Source of the DNA: Gemmatimonadaceae bacterium
GTDB lineage: Bacteria; Gemmatimonadota; Gemmatimonadetes; Gemmatimonadales; Gemmatimonadaceae
NCBI GenBank assembly: GCA_019637355.1
Contig: JAHBVT010000001.1
Coordinates: 1,643,192 to 1,707,191, forward strand
Length of the DNA stretch: 64,000 nucleotides
Direction: 5' to 3'
Both the position numbers and the translations under genes were made by a program. Below, piece after piece: positions 48,510 to 57,651 of this stretch; positions within the stretch are counted from its first letter, which is position 1; each line of letters opens with the position of its first letter. The notes beneath the pieces were generated by a model. That model was not told the DNA's origin and did not search any database. It worked only from the letters and a program-made list of their open reading frames with translations.

Positions 48510-50542
48510 AGGAGACTCCCCACGTCCACGATGAGTGCCGGTGCCCCGTCCGCGAGGATCGTCGCGCCGCTGAACAGCGCGAGCCCGTCGCGAGCACCGT
48601 CGAACGCCTTCACCACGATGTCCTCCTGCGCCGTGAGTTCGTCTACCACCAGCGCCGCGCGCCGGTCACCCCGCTCAATCACCACGATCTCCTCGTCCAA
48701 CGGGGTCTCGGCCTGCAGGTGCACTACCTCGCGCAGGCGCAGCAACGGCAAGACTTCGTCCCGCAGCACCAGCATCTCGCGGCCTTGGACCGGCCGTAGC
48801 ACGGCCGTCCCGCGCTCCAGCGTCTCGCGCACGTGCGTCAGCGGCAGCGCGTAGCGCTCGGCACCCACGCGCGCCAAGAGCGCGCGGACGATCGCCAGCG
48901 TCACCGGCAGACGCAGCATCACCGTCGTGCCCGCGCCCGGCGTCGTGACGAGTTCCACTGACCCGCCCAGCGCACGCACGCGACTGATCACTGCGTCCAC
49001 CCCCACGCCACGTCCGGACAGTGCCGTCACCGCCTCGCTGGTGCTGAAGCCCGGCTGTGCGATGCAGCGCAGCAGCGCGTCGTCGTCCAGCCGCTCCGTC
49101 TCCGTCGGCACGAGTCCGCGCTCGATCGCGCGCTGCAATACCTTGGCGCGGTCGATGCCGCGTCCGTCGTCACGCACCGTGATCACCACCGCGTTGCGGT
49201 CACGCTGCGCTGAGAGCGTGAGCCGTCCAGCTCGCGGCTTGCCTGCCGCCTCGCGGTCGGCCGGCGGCTCCAGACCGTGGTCCACCGCGTTGCGCAGCAG
49301 ATGCACCACCGGCTCGCCGATCTCGTCGAGCACCGAGCGGTCGAGCTCGATCTCCTTTCCCTCGATCGCGAAAAGCACGTCCTTGCCCACCTGTCGCGCC
49401 ACGTCGCGCACGAGGCGCGGAAAGCGATCGAACACCTGACCCACCGGCACCAGGCGGCTCGTCATCACTTCGGACTGCAGGTCCGCGATCAATCGCGTCG
49501 CATCGTCCATCGCCGCCGCCAGCGCCGCGTCAGCGGTGCCGCGCGTGAGCGCCTGCAAACGGCCGCGCACGATCACCAGCTCGCCGACGAGGTCCAGCAG
49601 CGCATCCAGCCGCGCCAGCTCGATACGCACGTGCCGCGCCCGCGGGGCTACGCCACGCTCGGCCGGCCCCAGCGTGTCGGCCACTCCGAGCACATCGCTG
49701 ACGCGGCGCATCGGGTGCTCGCCGGTCTGCGCCGCCGCCTCGCCGGCCAGCTCCACGGTCACCGCGCGCGAGGGGCGCGCGTCCGCTCGCTCCTGCGCCG
49801 GCTCGCTTGGGCGCGCTTCGGCACGCGCCTCGGCGCGTTCCTCAACGCGTACCGTGGCCACATCGCCGGCGCTGCGCACCGCCTGCTCCAGTTCGGCCAC
49901 ACCCGCCGCGGTCTGCATCCGCACGCTGAAGGTCTGCGGTGACGTCGCCGCCTGCAGTTGCTCCGCAGACGGCACGCAGCCCAGCACCTCGCCCAGCGCG
50001 CGCAGCCGCTGCACCGCCATAAACGCGCGCACGCCCGGCAGTACCGCGGTCGGCTCCTGCACCACGTGCACCAAGGTGCCCGGGCCGTCGAGTGGATCGA
50101 GCGCCGCCGCCAGCAGCCGCACCGCCCCACTGGCGCGCATCACCGGGAACTCCGCCGTCGACCGCCCGCCCGCGATGTCGTGCAGACGCTCCAGCGCCTG
50201 CTGCATCGCCGGCGTCATCACCGCGCCGTCGCGGGAATGCTCAATGCCGTCCTCGAGCGCGTCAGCCGCGGCGAACAGCGCGTCCATCAGCTCGGCGCTC
50301 ACGGACTGGTCCCCGTCGCGCACCTTGGAGAGCAGCGACTCCAGCTCGTGCGAGAACTCGGCGACGGCCACGTAGCCCATCGTCGCGCTCATTCCCTTGA
50401 TCGTGTGCACACCGCGGAAAATCGCGTCCACGGCTTCGGCGGGGTCATCCCCCTGCTCGATCGCCAACAGCGCGCGATTGATGGCCGAGAGCTGTTCGCG
50501 GCTCTCGGTGCGGAACAGTTCGGCGTAACGCGAGGGATCCAC
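48506..50542 (-). CDS. cheA: Chemotaxis histidine kinase CheA
   Basis: 678 residues. Hpt domain with the phosphorylated histidine in GVHTIKGMSAT (about 45-55), an intermediate region rich in Ala/Glu (about 230-300), the dimerisation and ATPase domains (LLRNAVDHGLE, VRDDGRGID, LSGRGVGVDAV), then a CheW-like regulatory domain (ALLARVGAERYALPL to the end). No receiver is fused. CheY lies 30 bases upstream. Confidence 0.96.
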   Translation of the reverse strand: MDPSRYAELFRTESREQLSAINRALLAIEQGDDPAEAVDAIFRGVHTIKGMSATMGYVAVAEFSHELESLLSKVRDGDQSVSAELMDALFAAADALEDGIEHSRDGAVMTPAMQQALERLHDIAGGRSTAEFPVMRASGAVRLLAAALDPLDGPGTLVHVVQEPTAVLPGVRAFMAVQRLRALGEVLGCVPSAEQLQAATSPQTFSVRMQTAAGVAELEQAVRSAGDVATVRVEERAEARAEARPSEPAQERADARPSRAVTVELAGEAAAQTGEHPMRRVSDVLGVADTLGPAERGVAPRARHVRIELARLDALLDLVGELVIVRGRLQALTRGTADAALAAAMDDATRLIADLQSEVMTSRLVPVGQVFDRFPRLVRDVARQVGKDVLFAIEGKEIELDRSVLDEIGEPVVHLLRNAVDHGLEPPADREAAGKPRAGRLTLSAQRDRNAVVITVRDDGRGIDRAKVLQRAIERGLVPTETERLDDDALLRCIAQPGFSTSEAVTALSGRGVGVDAVISRVRALGGSVELVTTPGAGTTVMLRLPVTLAIVRALLARVGAERYALPLTHVRETLERGTAVLRPVQGREMLVLRDEVLPLLRLREVVHLQAETPLDEEIVVIERGDRRAALVVDELTAQEDIVVKAFDGARDGLALFSGATILADGAPALIVDVGSLL

Positions 50543-50572
50543 GGGGCGGATCGGCGGGGCGCGACCGGGGCT

Positions 50573-50935
50573 TTAGCCCAGGACCCGCTGCACCGCCTCC
50601 AGCACGCGGCTCGGCTGGAAGGGCTTCACCACGAAGTCCTTGGCACCGGCCTGGATCGCCTCCACCACCAGCGACTGCTGTCCCATCGCGCTGCACATCA
50701 GGACCTTGGCGTTGGGATCGAACTGCGTGATTTCGCGCACCGCGTCGATGCCACCCATATCCGGCATCACGATGTCCATCGTGACGAGATCGGGACGCAG
50801 CGCCTTGTAGCGCTCCACCGCCTGTGTGCCGGTCTCGGCCTCACCGACGATCTCGAATCCCGCCTGCGTCAGGATGTCACCGACCATCGTGCGCATAAAG
50901 ATCGCATCGTCGCAGATCAGCACCGTCGGAGCCAC
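50573..50935 (-). CDS. cheY: Chemotaxis response regulator CheY
   Basis: 120 residues from GTG 50935, chosen because GGGAGGA sits at the right distance upstream and the length is standard; the longer frame to 51019 is discarded. Acidic pair ICDDAIF, phosphoacceptor in VTMDIVMPDMGG, CSAM switch residue and lysine in VVKPFQP. A stand-alone output regulator. Its partner is unknown because no flagellar gene is in view. Confidence 0.95.
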   Translation of the reverse strand: MAPTVLICDDAIFMRTMVGDILTQAGFEIVGEAETGTQAVERYKALRPDLVTMDIVMPDMGGIDAVREITQFDPNAKVLMCSAMGQQSLVVEAIQAGAKDFVVKPFQPSRVLEAVQRVLG

Positions 50936-50978
50936 GCGTTCCTCCCTCAGAGTCCCAAGTGTCCGGCGTTCCGTGCGC

Positions 50979-51479
50979 TCACGCGTCGGCGAGTGCCGCG
51001 CGCTGCAGGGCCGCCACATCCATCACCAGCGCCGCGCCGTCGGGGAGCCGCACGAGGCCGCGCACCGCCCCCTGGGCCGACCGCGCTTCCTCCACGCCTT
51101 CCTCCGCCGCTGCGGCGCGAGCCACTCCGTCCACCGCATCCACCCGGAGCCCGAACCGACGCTCCGCTAGGTCCACGACCACCACCGGTCCCGACGCCGG
51201 CGCGCCACCCAGCCGCACCGCCAAGTCCATCACCGTCAACACCGTCCCACGCACATTCACCAGCCCAGCTATGAAAGACGGTGCGCCGGGCAGTCGCGTC
51301 ACGCCCCGAACCGTCAGGACCTCCCGGGTGGACAGCAAAGGAATCGCCACCCGCTGGCCGCTCGCGCGCGCCACCAGGTACCGAGCCTCGTCCCCCTCCC
51401 CGTCCGCCCCGGCTTCCAACCCGGGGACGACCGGCAGGTCAGTCGGTTCCTCTATAGAAGCCAAAGTACTCCAGGGCAT
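50979..51479 (-). CDS. cheW: CheW coupling protein
   Basis: About 166 residues if started at ATG 51479, which overlaps the rluD 3' end by 41 bases and lacks a clear ribosome site. A TTG start after the rluD stop is also possible. The CheW fold is clear: LVARASGQRVAIPLLSTREVLTV, FIAGLVNVRGTVLTVMDLAVRLG, VVVDLAERRFGLRVDAVDGV. First gene of the chemosensory block. Confidence 0.88.
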   Translation of the reverse strand: MPWSTLASIEEPTDLPVVPGLEAGADGEGDEARYLVARASGQRVAIPLLSTREVLTVRGVTRLPGAPSFIAGLVNVRGTVLTVMDLAVRLGGAPASGPVVVVDLAERRFGLRVDAVDGVARAAAAEEGVEEARSAQGAVRGLVRLPDGAALVMDVAALQRAALADA

Positions 51480-52464
51480 CGGGGTGGGCAAACAGCGACG
51501 GGTCCTCCGCCGCCCGGGCCAACGAGCGCCGGAGGTCCTCCGGTAGCGGGCAGCGCAGGTCCATCGGTGCCCCAGTGAGCGGATGTGTAAAGACGAGCCA
51601 GGCGGCGTGCAGGAAATGCCGCTTCGGCGGCAGGTCCAGCAGCCGCCGCCCTCCCCCGCCTCCGTAAGTATCGTCACCAGCCACCGGGTGGCCGATGCTC
51701 GTCAGGTGCACGCGAATCTGGTGCGTGCGCCCGCTGTGCAGGTCCGCCCGCAGCAGGTCCACCGCGTCGAAGCGCGCCAGGCGCGTAAAGTCCGTGCGCG
51801 CCGCCCGCCCGTCCTGACGCACCGCCATCCGCGTGCGGTCGTTCGGGTCCCGCGCGAGCGGCTTGTCGACGGTGATGCGGTCTTCGGTCAGGTGGCCCCA
51901 GGCCAGGCAGGCGTAGCGCCGCTTCACCGTGCGCGCCGCGATCTGCGCCGAGAGCGAACGATGGGCCCGGTCCGTCTTGGCGACGACCAGCAGTCCGCTG
52001 GTCTCTTTGTCGAGCCGGTGCACGAGGCCGGCGCGCTCGGCGCCGCCGCCTTCCGCCAACCCCTGCCCGCGCCCCATCAGCGCGTTCACCAGCGTCCCAG
52101 TCCAGTTCCCTGGCGCCGGATGCACGACCATCCCCGCCGGCTTGTCCACGACGACGAGGTCCTCGTCCTCGAACACGACCTGAATCGGGATCTGCTCGGG
52201 CACGACCTCGCGTCCGGGCGGCGTCGGAATCTCAACCACCAGTGCCTCGTGGCCTTCCACGCGGTGGCTCGCGCGCTGCACCGCGCCGTCGAGCGTGACC
52301 TTGCCGGTGGCGATGAGCGTCGCCGCCTGCGTGCGCGAGCACCCGCAGCGTCCGGCCACGACGAGATCCAGTCGCGCGCCGCGCTCGCCGCGCTCGAGCG
52401 TGAACGCGTGCCGCCCCGGCGTCAGGGGCTCGCGCACGTCAGGCCGAGGGATGGGCGTCGGCAT
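51439..52464 (-). CDS. rluD: RluA/RluD-family 23S rRNA pseudouridine synthase
   Basis: 341 residues. An S4 RNA-binding domain (RLDLVVAGRCGCSRTQAATL, about 30-50) is followed by the catalytic domain with the Asp in HRLDKETSGLLVVAK. Position after lspA matches the Bacillus ylyB location. Overlaps lspA by 26 bases. Confidence 0.94.
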   Translation of the reverse strand: MPTPIPRPDVREPLTPGRHAFTLERGERGARLDLVVAGRCGCSRTQAATLIATGKVTLDGAVQRASHRVEGHEALVVEIPTPPGREVVPEQIPIQVVFEDEDLVVVDKPAGMVVHPAPGNWTGTLVNALMGRGQGLAEGGGAERAGLVHRLDKETSGLLVVAKTDRAHRSLSAQIAARTVKRRYACLAWGHLTEDRITVDKPLARDPNDRTRMAVRQDGRAARTDFTRLARFDAVDLLRADLHSGRTHQIRVHLTSIGHPVAGDDTYGGGGGRRLLDLPPKRHFLHAAWLVFTHPLTGAPMDLRCPLPEDLRRSLARAAEDPSLFAHPDALEYFGFYRGTD

Positions 52465-53008
52465 CCGCCGCCGAGCCCGACGACGACGCCGCCTCGGCTT
52501 TGGCGCGGCGCTCGGCCGCGACGTCCTCGCGCCAGAGGATCACCGCCAGCGTGATCGCGCCGCAGCTCACCGCGATGTCCGCCACGTTGAAGGTCGGCCA
52601 GCGCCACGCGCCCACGCCGACGTCGATGAAGTCCACCACGCCGCGCGCCGAGCGCAGCCGATCCACGAGGTTCCCCACTGCCCCGCCCGCGATGCTCGCC
52701 AGCGCGATGACCCTGAGGCGCGCGTGCGGCGCGCTGCTGCGGTACATCGACCACAGCACCGCCAGGGCCACGAAGGTCAGGAGGACGAAGATCCAGCGCG
52801 ACCACGGACCCAAGTGCAACCCAAAGGCCGCGCCCGGATTGTAGACCAGCGTCCACCGCAGGTACTCGCCGAGCACCGGGTGCGGCACGTGCACCGGTAC
52901 CAGCCGGTCCACCGCCAGCAGCTTGGTGAACGCGTCGACAAGCACGATCCCGCCGACGATTCCCAGCACCCCGGCGGGGCCGAAGCCCCCCGGCTCACTT
53001 CTTCCCAT
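52439..53008 (-). CDS. lspA: Lipoprotein signal peptidase
   Basis: 189 residues from ATG 53008, inside the end of the DksA-like gene. Four membrane helices and both catalytic aspartates are seen, in GVVDFIDV and FNVADIAV, with NPGAAFG before them. Cuts prolipoproteins after lipidation. The charged C-terminal tail (about 165-189) is not conserved. Confidence 0.95.
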   Translation of the reverse strand: MGRSEPGGFGPAGVLGIVGGIVLVDAFTKLLAVDRLVPVHVPHPVLGEYLRWTLVYNPGAAFGLHLGPWSRWIFVLLTFVALAVLWSMYRSSAPHARLRVIALASIAGGAVGNLVDRLRSARGVVDFIDVGVGAWRWPTFNVADIAVSCGAITLAVILWREDVAAERRAKAEAASSSGSAADADAHPSA

Positions 53009-53417
53009 CTTCCTCACGCTGCTTGCAGTCGATGCAGTACCGCGCGTGCGGCAGCGCATCGAGGCGATCGAAGCCCACCTCGCCGCCGCAGTTGTGGCAC
53101 TTCCCGAATTCTTCGGGCGTGCGATACAGCCGCCGCAGCGCCTGGTCCACGTGCCACAGGAAGCGACCTTCCTTGGACGCGAAGAGGAACGCCTTCTCGC
53201 GCTCCATCGCGTCGGTGCCCTGGTCAGCCATATGGAACGAGTACGCCGAGAGATCGCCGTCGGCGCCTTGCGGCGTGTTGCCGAAGGTCTCGTCGTAGTG
53301 GCCGAGCTCCTTGAGCACGCGTCGGCGTTCCTCCATCAGGCGCTTCTCGAAGTACTGGATCTGCTTCTTCGGGAAGGGCTTGAACTTCTTCTCTCCGCCG
53401 GGAGTCGGGGTCGCCAT
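52995..53417 (-). CDS. TraR/DksA-family zinc-finger protein
   Basis: 140 residues. An N-terminal coiled-coil hairpin region (YFEKRLMEERRRVLKELG) and a C4 zinc finger, CHNCGGEVGF...YCIDC. It sits exactly where Bacillus carries ylyA, also a DksA-like gene, between ileS and lspA. Likely binds RNA polymerase; no specific function is claimed. Confidence 0.88.
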   Translation of the reverse strand: MATPTPGGEKKFKPFPKKQIQYFEKRLMEERRRVLKELGHYDETFGNTPQGADGDLSAYSFHMADQGTDAMEREKAFLFASKEGRFLWHVDQALRRLYRTPEEFGKCHNCGGEVGFDRLDALPHARYCIDCKQREEDGKK

Positions 53418-53418
53418 A

Positions 53419-56400
53419 TCAGCTGTCCTTGGAAAGGGCGATGTGGGCGGTCGGGCCGTCGAGATCCACCTCGGCGGTCGCCGGCCACGCGGGTACCGGA
53501 AGCGCGTCGGCGATGACGCAGTCCCGGGCCAACGTTTCGTTCGCGATCCACGAAAGATGCACGCGGAGCGCCTCCCGCACCTCCTGCGGGGCCGCCAGCG
53601 CGAGGCGGATCCGGTCGCTCACCGCCAGGCCGCTGTCCTTGCGCAGGCGCTGCACACGGCTTACGACTTCGCGCGCCATCCCTTCCGCGCGCAGCGCCGG
53701 CGTCACTGCCGGGTCCAGGGCGACCGACATCCCCTCGCCCTGTTGCACCACCAAGGACGTCGAGGCCTTGGCCGTGATCGTCACGCGCGACGCGTCGAGC
53801 TCGAGCGCGCCGTAGCCCGGCACCTCCACCGTCACCGCGCCACCCGATTCGATCTGCCGCAGCTGCGCCTGGTCGAGCGCCTCGACGATCGGCTTGGTCG
53901 CCTTCATCGCCGCACCCACCACCTTGCCGAGCACCGGGAAGTTCGCCTTGCCTTCGAGCCGCACCCAGTCCGCGGCGGAGTCGGCGAAGGTCACCTGCTT
54001 GAGATTGAGCTCGGCCGCCACCAGTGGCGCGATCATCGCGTGCCACTGCGGCGCGATGCCCGGCGTCACGCAGGTCATCGTGCCCAGCGGCTGGCGCACC
54101 TTGATGCCGGCCACCTCGCGCGCGGCGCGGCCAAGTCGGCACAGGATGCGCGCCGAATCCATCGCCTGGCGCAGCGCGAGCTGTTCGACCTGCCGCTCCG
54201 CCGCCTCGCGAGCCTCCGACGTCGGCCGCACGAAATCCGCGTGATGCACGGATTTACCCGTGAGCTCAAAATGAATCCAGTCGGAGATGAAGGGTGCGAA
54301 TGGCGCCAGCAAACGAGAAGTCACAAGCAGGACTTCGTACAGCGTTGCGAATGCTGCCCGGTTGTCCGAACCGCCAACGTCGTAGAACCGGGACCTCGAC
54401 AGTCGCACGTACCAGTTTGCGACACCCTCAGTGAAGAACTCGATCAGGATTCGCGCCGCCGCCGTGGCATCAAAGCGCAGCAACGCCTCGTTGACACTGA
54501 GTTCTACCTGCTCGAGTTCGGCGAGCACCCAGCGATCCAACACCGGACGCTCCGCCACCGCCGGATCCTGCGCCGACGGCTCCCAGCCGAAATTCGCGTA
54601 CTGCGCGAAGATCCCCGAGTACACGTTGCGCAGCGTGACGAGAAAGCGCCCCGCCGTCTCGCGGATCACCGACTCGTCGAAGCGCCGCGGCACCCACACC
54701 TGCGAACTCGCCATCAGGAAGAGCCGCAGCGCATCCGCGCCGTGCTTCTCCATCACGCCGCGCGGATTCACCGTGTTCCCGCGCGACTTGGACATCTTCT
54801 GGCCATTGGCGTCCAAGACCAAGTCATTCACCACGACCGCGCGATAGGGAGCGGCTGGGGACGGAAGACTGAAGACGGAAGGCGCGCCCGCCAAAGCAGC
54901 CGACGCGTCACGCGAGCCAGCACCCGCGCTGTCGTTGCCGTTCCCTTGCAGCTTCCGTCTTCCGTCCAAGGCCCCAGAAGCGTTGCCCGGCAGTGCGTCC
55001 CCCAGCCCCGCCGCGATCGCCAGCAGCGAGTAGAACCACCCGCGCGTCTGGTCCACGCCTTCCGCGATGAAATCCGCCGGGTAGTACCGCGCCACCTGCT
55101 CGGCGCTGCCCGCCTGATGCGGATAGCCCCACTGCGCGAACGGCATCGAGCCCGAGTCGAACCAGGTGTCGATGACTTCCGGCACGCGCCGCATCGTGCC
55201 GGTGCCGCTGGGCGCCGGCCACGTGTACTGGTCGATGTGCGGCTTGTGCGGGTCGAAGTCCGCGGGCAGCGGCGTCCCCACCTTCGCCGCGAGCTCGGCG
55301 TACGACCCGATCACCTCCAGCTCGGTGGGATCCGCGTCGTTCACCCACACCGGCAGCGGCGTGCCCCAGTAGCGGTCGCGCGAGATCGCCCAGTCGATGT
55401 TGTTCTCCAGCCACGACCCGAAGCGCCCCGACCCGATCTCCGGCGGATTCCAGTTGACGGCCGCGTTGCGCGCCATCATCTCGTCCCGGTACGCCGTCGT
55501 GCGCACGAACCAACTGCCGCGCGCGTAATACAGCAGCGGCGTGCCGCAGCGCCAGCAATGCGGGTACGAGTGCAGGAACTTCTGCGCCTTCCACAGCTGG
55601 TCTCGACGCTCGAGCTCCTCGATGATCGCCGCGTCGGCGTCCTTCACGAACTTGCCGCCCACCAGCGGCATCTCCGCCGGGAACTCACCGCGTGCGTTCA
55701 CCGGGTTCACGAAGGCCAAGCCGTGCCGCTGCCCTGCCGCGTAGTCGTCCGCGCCGAAGGCCGGCGCCATATGGACCACGCCCGAACCGTCATCGGCGGA
55801 GACGAACTCCTCGCCGACGATCACCTGCGTCCGCCCGTCGTCAGGATACTCCACCCAATCGAGCGGCCGCTTGTACGACATCCCCACCAGGTCTGCGCCC
55901 TTCAGCAGGGCCACCCGCTCCCAGCGGTCGGCGTAGTCCGCACCGAGCACCGCCGCGGCGCGCGCCTCGGCGAGAATGATCGTCCAATCCGAGACGTTCT
56001 TCTTTCGCAGCTCCACATAGTGCAGCTCCGGATGCACCGCCAGCGCGACGTTGGAGACGAGGGTCCAGGGGGTTGTGGTCCAGACGATGATGCGACGCCG
56101 GACTTGAGACGTGAGACTTGAGACGTGAGGGCCGTTCGCTCCCGTCTCAAGTCTCACGTCTCCCGTCAGATCCAGCGCCACATACACGCTCGGATCCTCC
56201 ACATCCTCATATCCCTGCGCGAGCTCGTGCGAGGAAAGCGCCGTCCCACACCGCGCACAGTAGGGCAGGATCTTGTGCCCTTGATACAGCAGCCCCCGCG
56301 TGTGCAGCGTCTTCAGCGCCCACCACACGCTCTCCACGTACGCGTTCTCGTACGTGACATACGGATCGGCGTAGTCCAGCCAATAGCCCATCCGCTCCGA

Positions 56401-56823
56401 GACCTGCTCCCACTCGCCCTTGTAGGTCCACACGCTTTCGCGGCAGCGGCGATTGAACTCGCCCACGCCGATGCGTTCGATGTCCTGCTTGCCGCTGATG
56501 CCGAGCTGCTTCTCGACTTCGATCTCCACCGGCAAGCCGTGCGTATCCCAGCCAGCCTTGCGCGGCACGTGATGCCCGAGCATCGCGCGATGACGACAGA
56601 ATAGGTCCTTCACCGTGCGCGCGAACACGTGATGGATGCCCGGCTTGCCGTTGGCCGTCGGCGGACCCTCGTAGAACACCCAAGCCGGCGCATCGGCGCG
56701 CTGCGCCTGCGCCGCGGCGAACACACCGTCGCGCGTCCAACGCGCCTGCACTTCCTGCTCCAGGGCGTCGGCCGTCAGGTCCGGCGCAATCGTGCGGAAT
56801 CGCATCGGCGTCTTCGTCGTCAT
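53419..56823 (-). CDS. ileS: Isoleucine--tRNA ligase (eukaryotic-like, IleRS2 type)
   Basis: 1134 residues. The HIGH-type motif is GIHHVFARTVKD, with AGWDTHGLPVEIEVE, and the KMSKS loop is KMSKSRGNTVNP. The sequence style and long C-terminus fit the IleRS2 class, which is often mupirocin-tolerant (family knowledge, not tested). Two extra segments are encoded by inverted-repeat inserts: about residues 222-246 and 618-655. The frame stays open through both. ATGA overlap with the upstream phosphorylase gene. Confidence 0.95.
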   Translation of the reverse strand: MTTKTPMRFRTIAPDLTADALEQEVQARWTRDGVFAAAQAQRADAPAWVFYEGPPTANGKPGIHHVFARTVKDLFCRHRAMLGHHVPRKAGWDTHGLPVEIEVEKQLGISGKQDIERIGVGEFNRRCRESVWTYKGEWEQVSERMGYWLDYADPYVTYENAYVESVWWALKTLHTRGLLYQGHKILPYCARCGTALSSHELAQGYEDVEDPSVYVALDLTGDVRLETGANGPHVSSLTSQVRRRIIVWTTTPWTLVSNVALAVHPELHYVELRKKNVSDWTIILAEARAAAVLGADYADRWERVALLKGADLVGMSYKRPLDWVEYPDDGRTQVIVGEEFVSADDGSGVVHMAPAFGADDYAAGQRHGLAFVNPVNARGEFPAEMPLVGGKFVKDADAAIIEELERRDQLWKAQKFLHSYPHCWRCGTPLLYYARGSWFVRTTAYRDEMMARNAAVNWNPPEIGSGRFGSWLENNIDWAISRDRYWGTPLPVWVNDADPTELEVIGSYAELAAKVGTPLPADFDPHKPHIDQYTWPAPSGTGTMRRVPEVIDTWFDSGSMPFAQWGYPHQAGSAEQVARYYPADFIAEGVDQTRGWFYSLLAIAAGLGDALPGNASGALDGRRKLQGNGNDSAGAGSRDASAALAGAPSVFSLPSPAAPYRAVVVNDLVLDANGQKMSKSRGNTVNPRGVMEKHGADALRLFLMASSQVWVPRRFDESVIRETAGRFLVTLRNVYSGIFAQYANFGWEPSAQDPAVAERPVLDRWVLAELEQVELSVNEALLRFDATAAARILIEFFTEGVANWYVRLSRSRFYDVGGSDNRAAFATLYEVLLVTSRLLAPFAPFISDWIHFELTGKSVHHADFVRPTSEAREAAERQVEQLALRQAMDSARILCRLGRAAREVAGIKVRQPLGTMTCVTPGIAPQWHAMIAPLVAAELNLKQVTFADSAADWVRLEGKANFPVLGKVVGAAMKATKPIVEALDQAQLRQIESGGAVTVEVPGYGALELDASRVTITAKASTSLVVQQGEGMSVALDPAVTPALRAEGMAREVVSRVQRLRKDSGLAVSDRIRLALAAPQEVREALRVHLSWIANETLARDCVIADALPVPAWPATAEVDLDGPTAHIALSKDS
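54859..54967. repeat. Inverted-repeat insert 2 within ileS
   Basis: GGACGGAAG (54859-54867) and AGACGGAAG (54873-54881) face CTTCCGTCTTCCGTCC (54952-54967) in inverted orientation. The enclosed stretch encodes about 40 low-complexity residues (Gly/Asn/Ala/Ser) absent from ordinary IleRS, between LLAIAAGLGDAL and YRAVVVNDLVLD. Confidence 0.7.
56106..56162. repeat. Inverted-repeat insert 1 within ileS
   Basis: Perfect 20-bp arms at 56106-56125 and 56143-56162 with a 17-base loop. The sequence CGTGAGACTTGAGACGTGAG (56110-56129) is identical to 131-150 in the aldehyde dehydrogenase gene. It adds about 25 residues including HVSSLTS just before the VWTTTPWTL strand. Confidence 0.85.
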
Positions 56824-57650
56824 AGGCGCTCCACCACGCCACGCACCAGCGCGGTGAGCTTCGGCTCGGCCACCGCCGCCACTTCGAGAATCTTCCCCAG
56901 CGATGCCTCCTCCAGCGTCTCGGGCACGCAGGCGTCGGTGATGATCGACAGCCCCAGCACGCGCATCCCAAGCTGGCGCGCCACGATGACCTCAGGCACC
57001 GTGCTCATCCCCACCACGTCCGCGCCCATCGTGCGCAGCATCGCGTACTCGGCGCGCGTCTCGAGGTTCGGGCCCATCACCGCCGCGTACACGCCGCTGC
57101 GCAGCGTCGTCCCCTGCTCCGCCGCGACCGCCGCGGCCCGCGCGCGCAGCTCGGCGTCGTAGGCAGCCGACATATCCGGAAAGCGCGCACCCCATTCGGC
57201 GTGGTGCGGCCCCACCAGCGGGTTGTCGCCGAGCAGGTTGATGTGGTCGGCGATCGCCATCAAGTCACCGGGAGCCCAGTCGGCGCGGATGCCGCCGCAG
57301 GCGTTGCTGACCACCAGCGTCCGCGCGCCCAGCGCCTGCATCACCCGCACCGGCAGCGTCACCTGCTGCAGCGAGTAACCCTCGTAGCGGTGGAAGCGAC
57401 CCTGCATCGCCACGACGCGCTTGCCCCCGAGCGTGCCGAGCAGCAGCCGGCCCGAATGCGATTCCACCGTCGACTCCGGGAACCCCGGGACGTCGCCGTA
57501 GGGAATGGCATCGGACACGGCGATGGCCGAGGCCAAGCCGCCGAGCCCGGTCCCGAGGATGATGGCCACTTCGGGCGCGATTACGCTGCGCGCGCGGATG
57601 GCATCCGCCGCGCGCGCGACGTCGGCGGGTGTCAGTGCCATCGTCGTCAA
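56820..57650 (-). CDS. Purine nucleoside phosphorylase
   Basis: Phosphorolysis of purine (deoxy)nucleosides in salvage. 276 residues, as in trimeric class I enzymes. Motifs: IILGTGLGGLA, MQGRFHRYEGYS, VSNACGGIRADW (with the base-binding region), AAVMGPNLETRAEY, VGMSTVPEVIVARQLG. It interrupts the otherwise Bacillus-like order divIVA-ileS. It would supply deoxyribose 1-phosphate, upstream of DeoC chemistry. Confidence 0.95.
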   Translation of the reverse strand: MTTMALTPADVARAADAIRARSVIAPEVAIILGTGLGGLASAIAVSDAIPYGDVPGFPESTVESHSGRLLLGTLGGKRVVAMQGRFHRYEGYSLQQVTLPVRVMQALGARTLVVSNACGGIRADWAPGDLMAIADHINLLGDNPLVGPHHAEWGARFPDMSAAYDAELRARAAAVAAEQGTTLRSGVYAAVMGPNLETRAEYAMLRTMGADVVGMSTVPEVIVARQLGMRVLGLSIITDACVPETLEEASLGKILEVAAVAEPKLTALVRGVVERL

Positions 57651-57651
57651 C

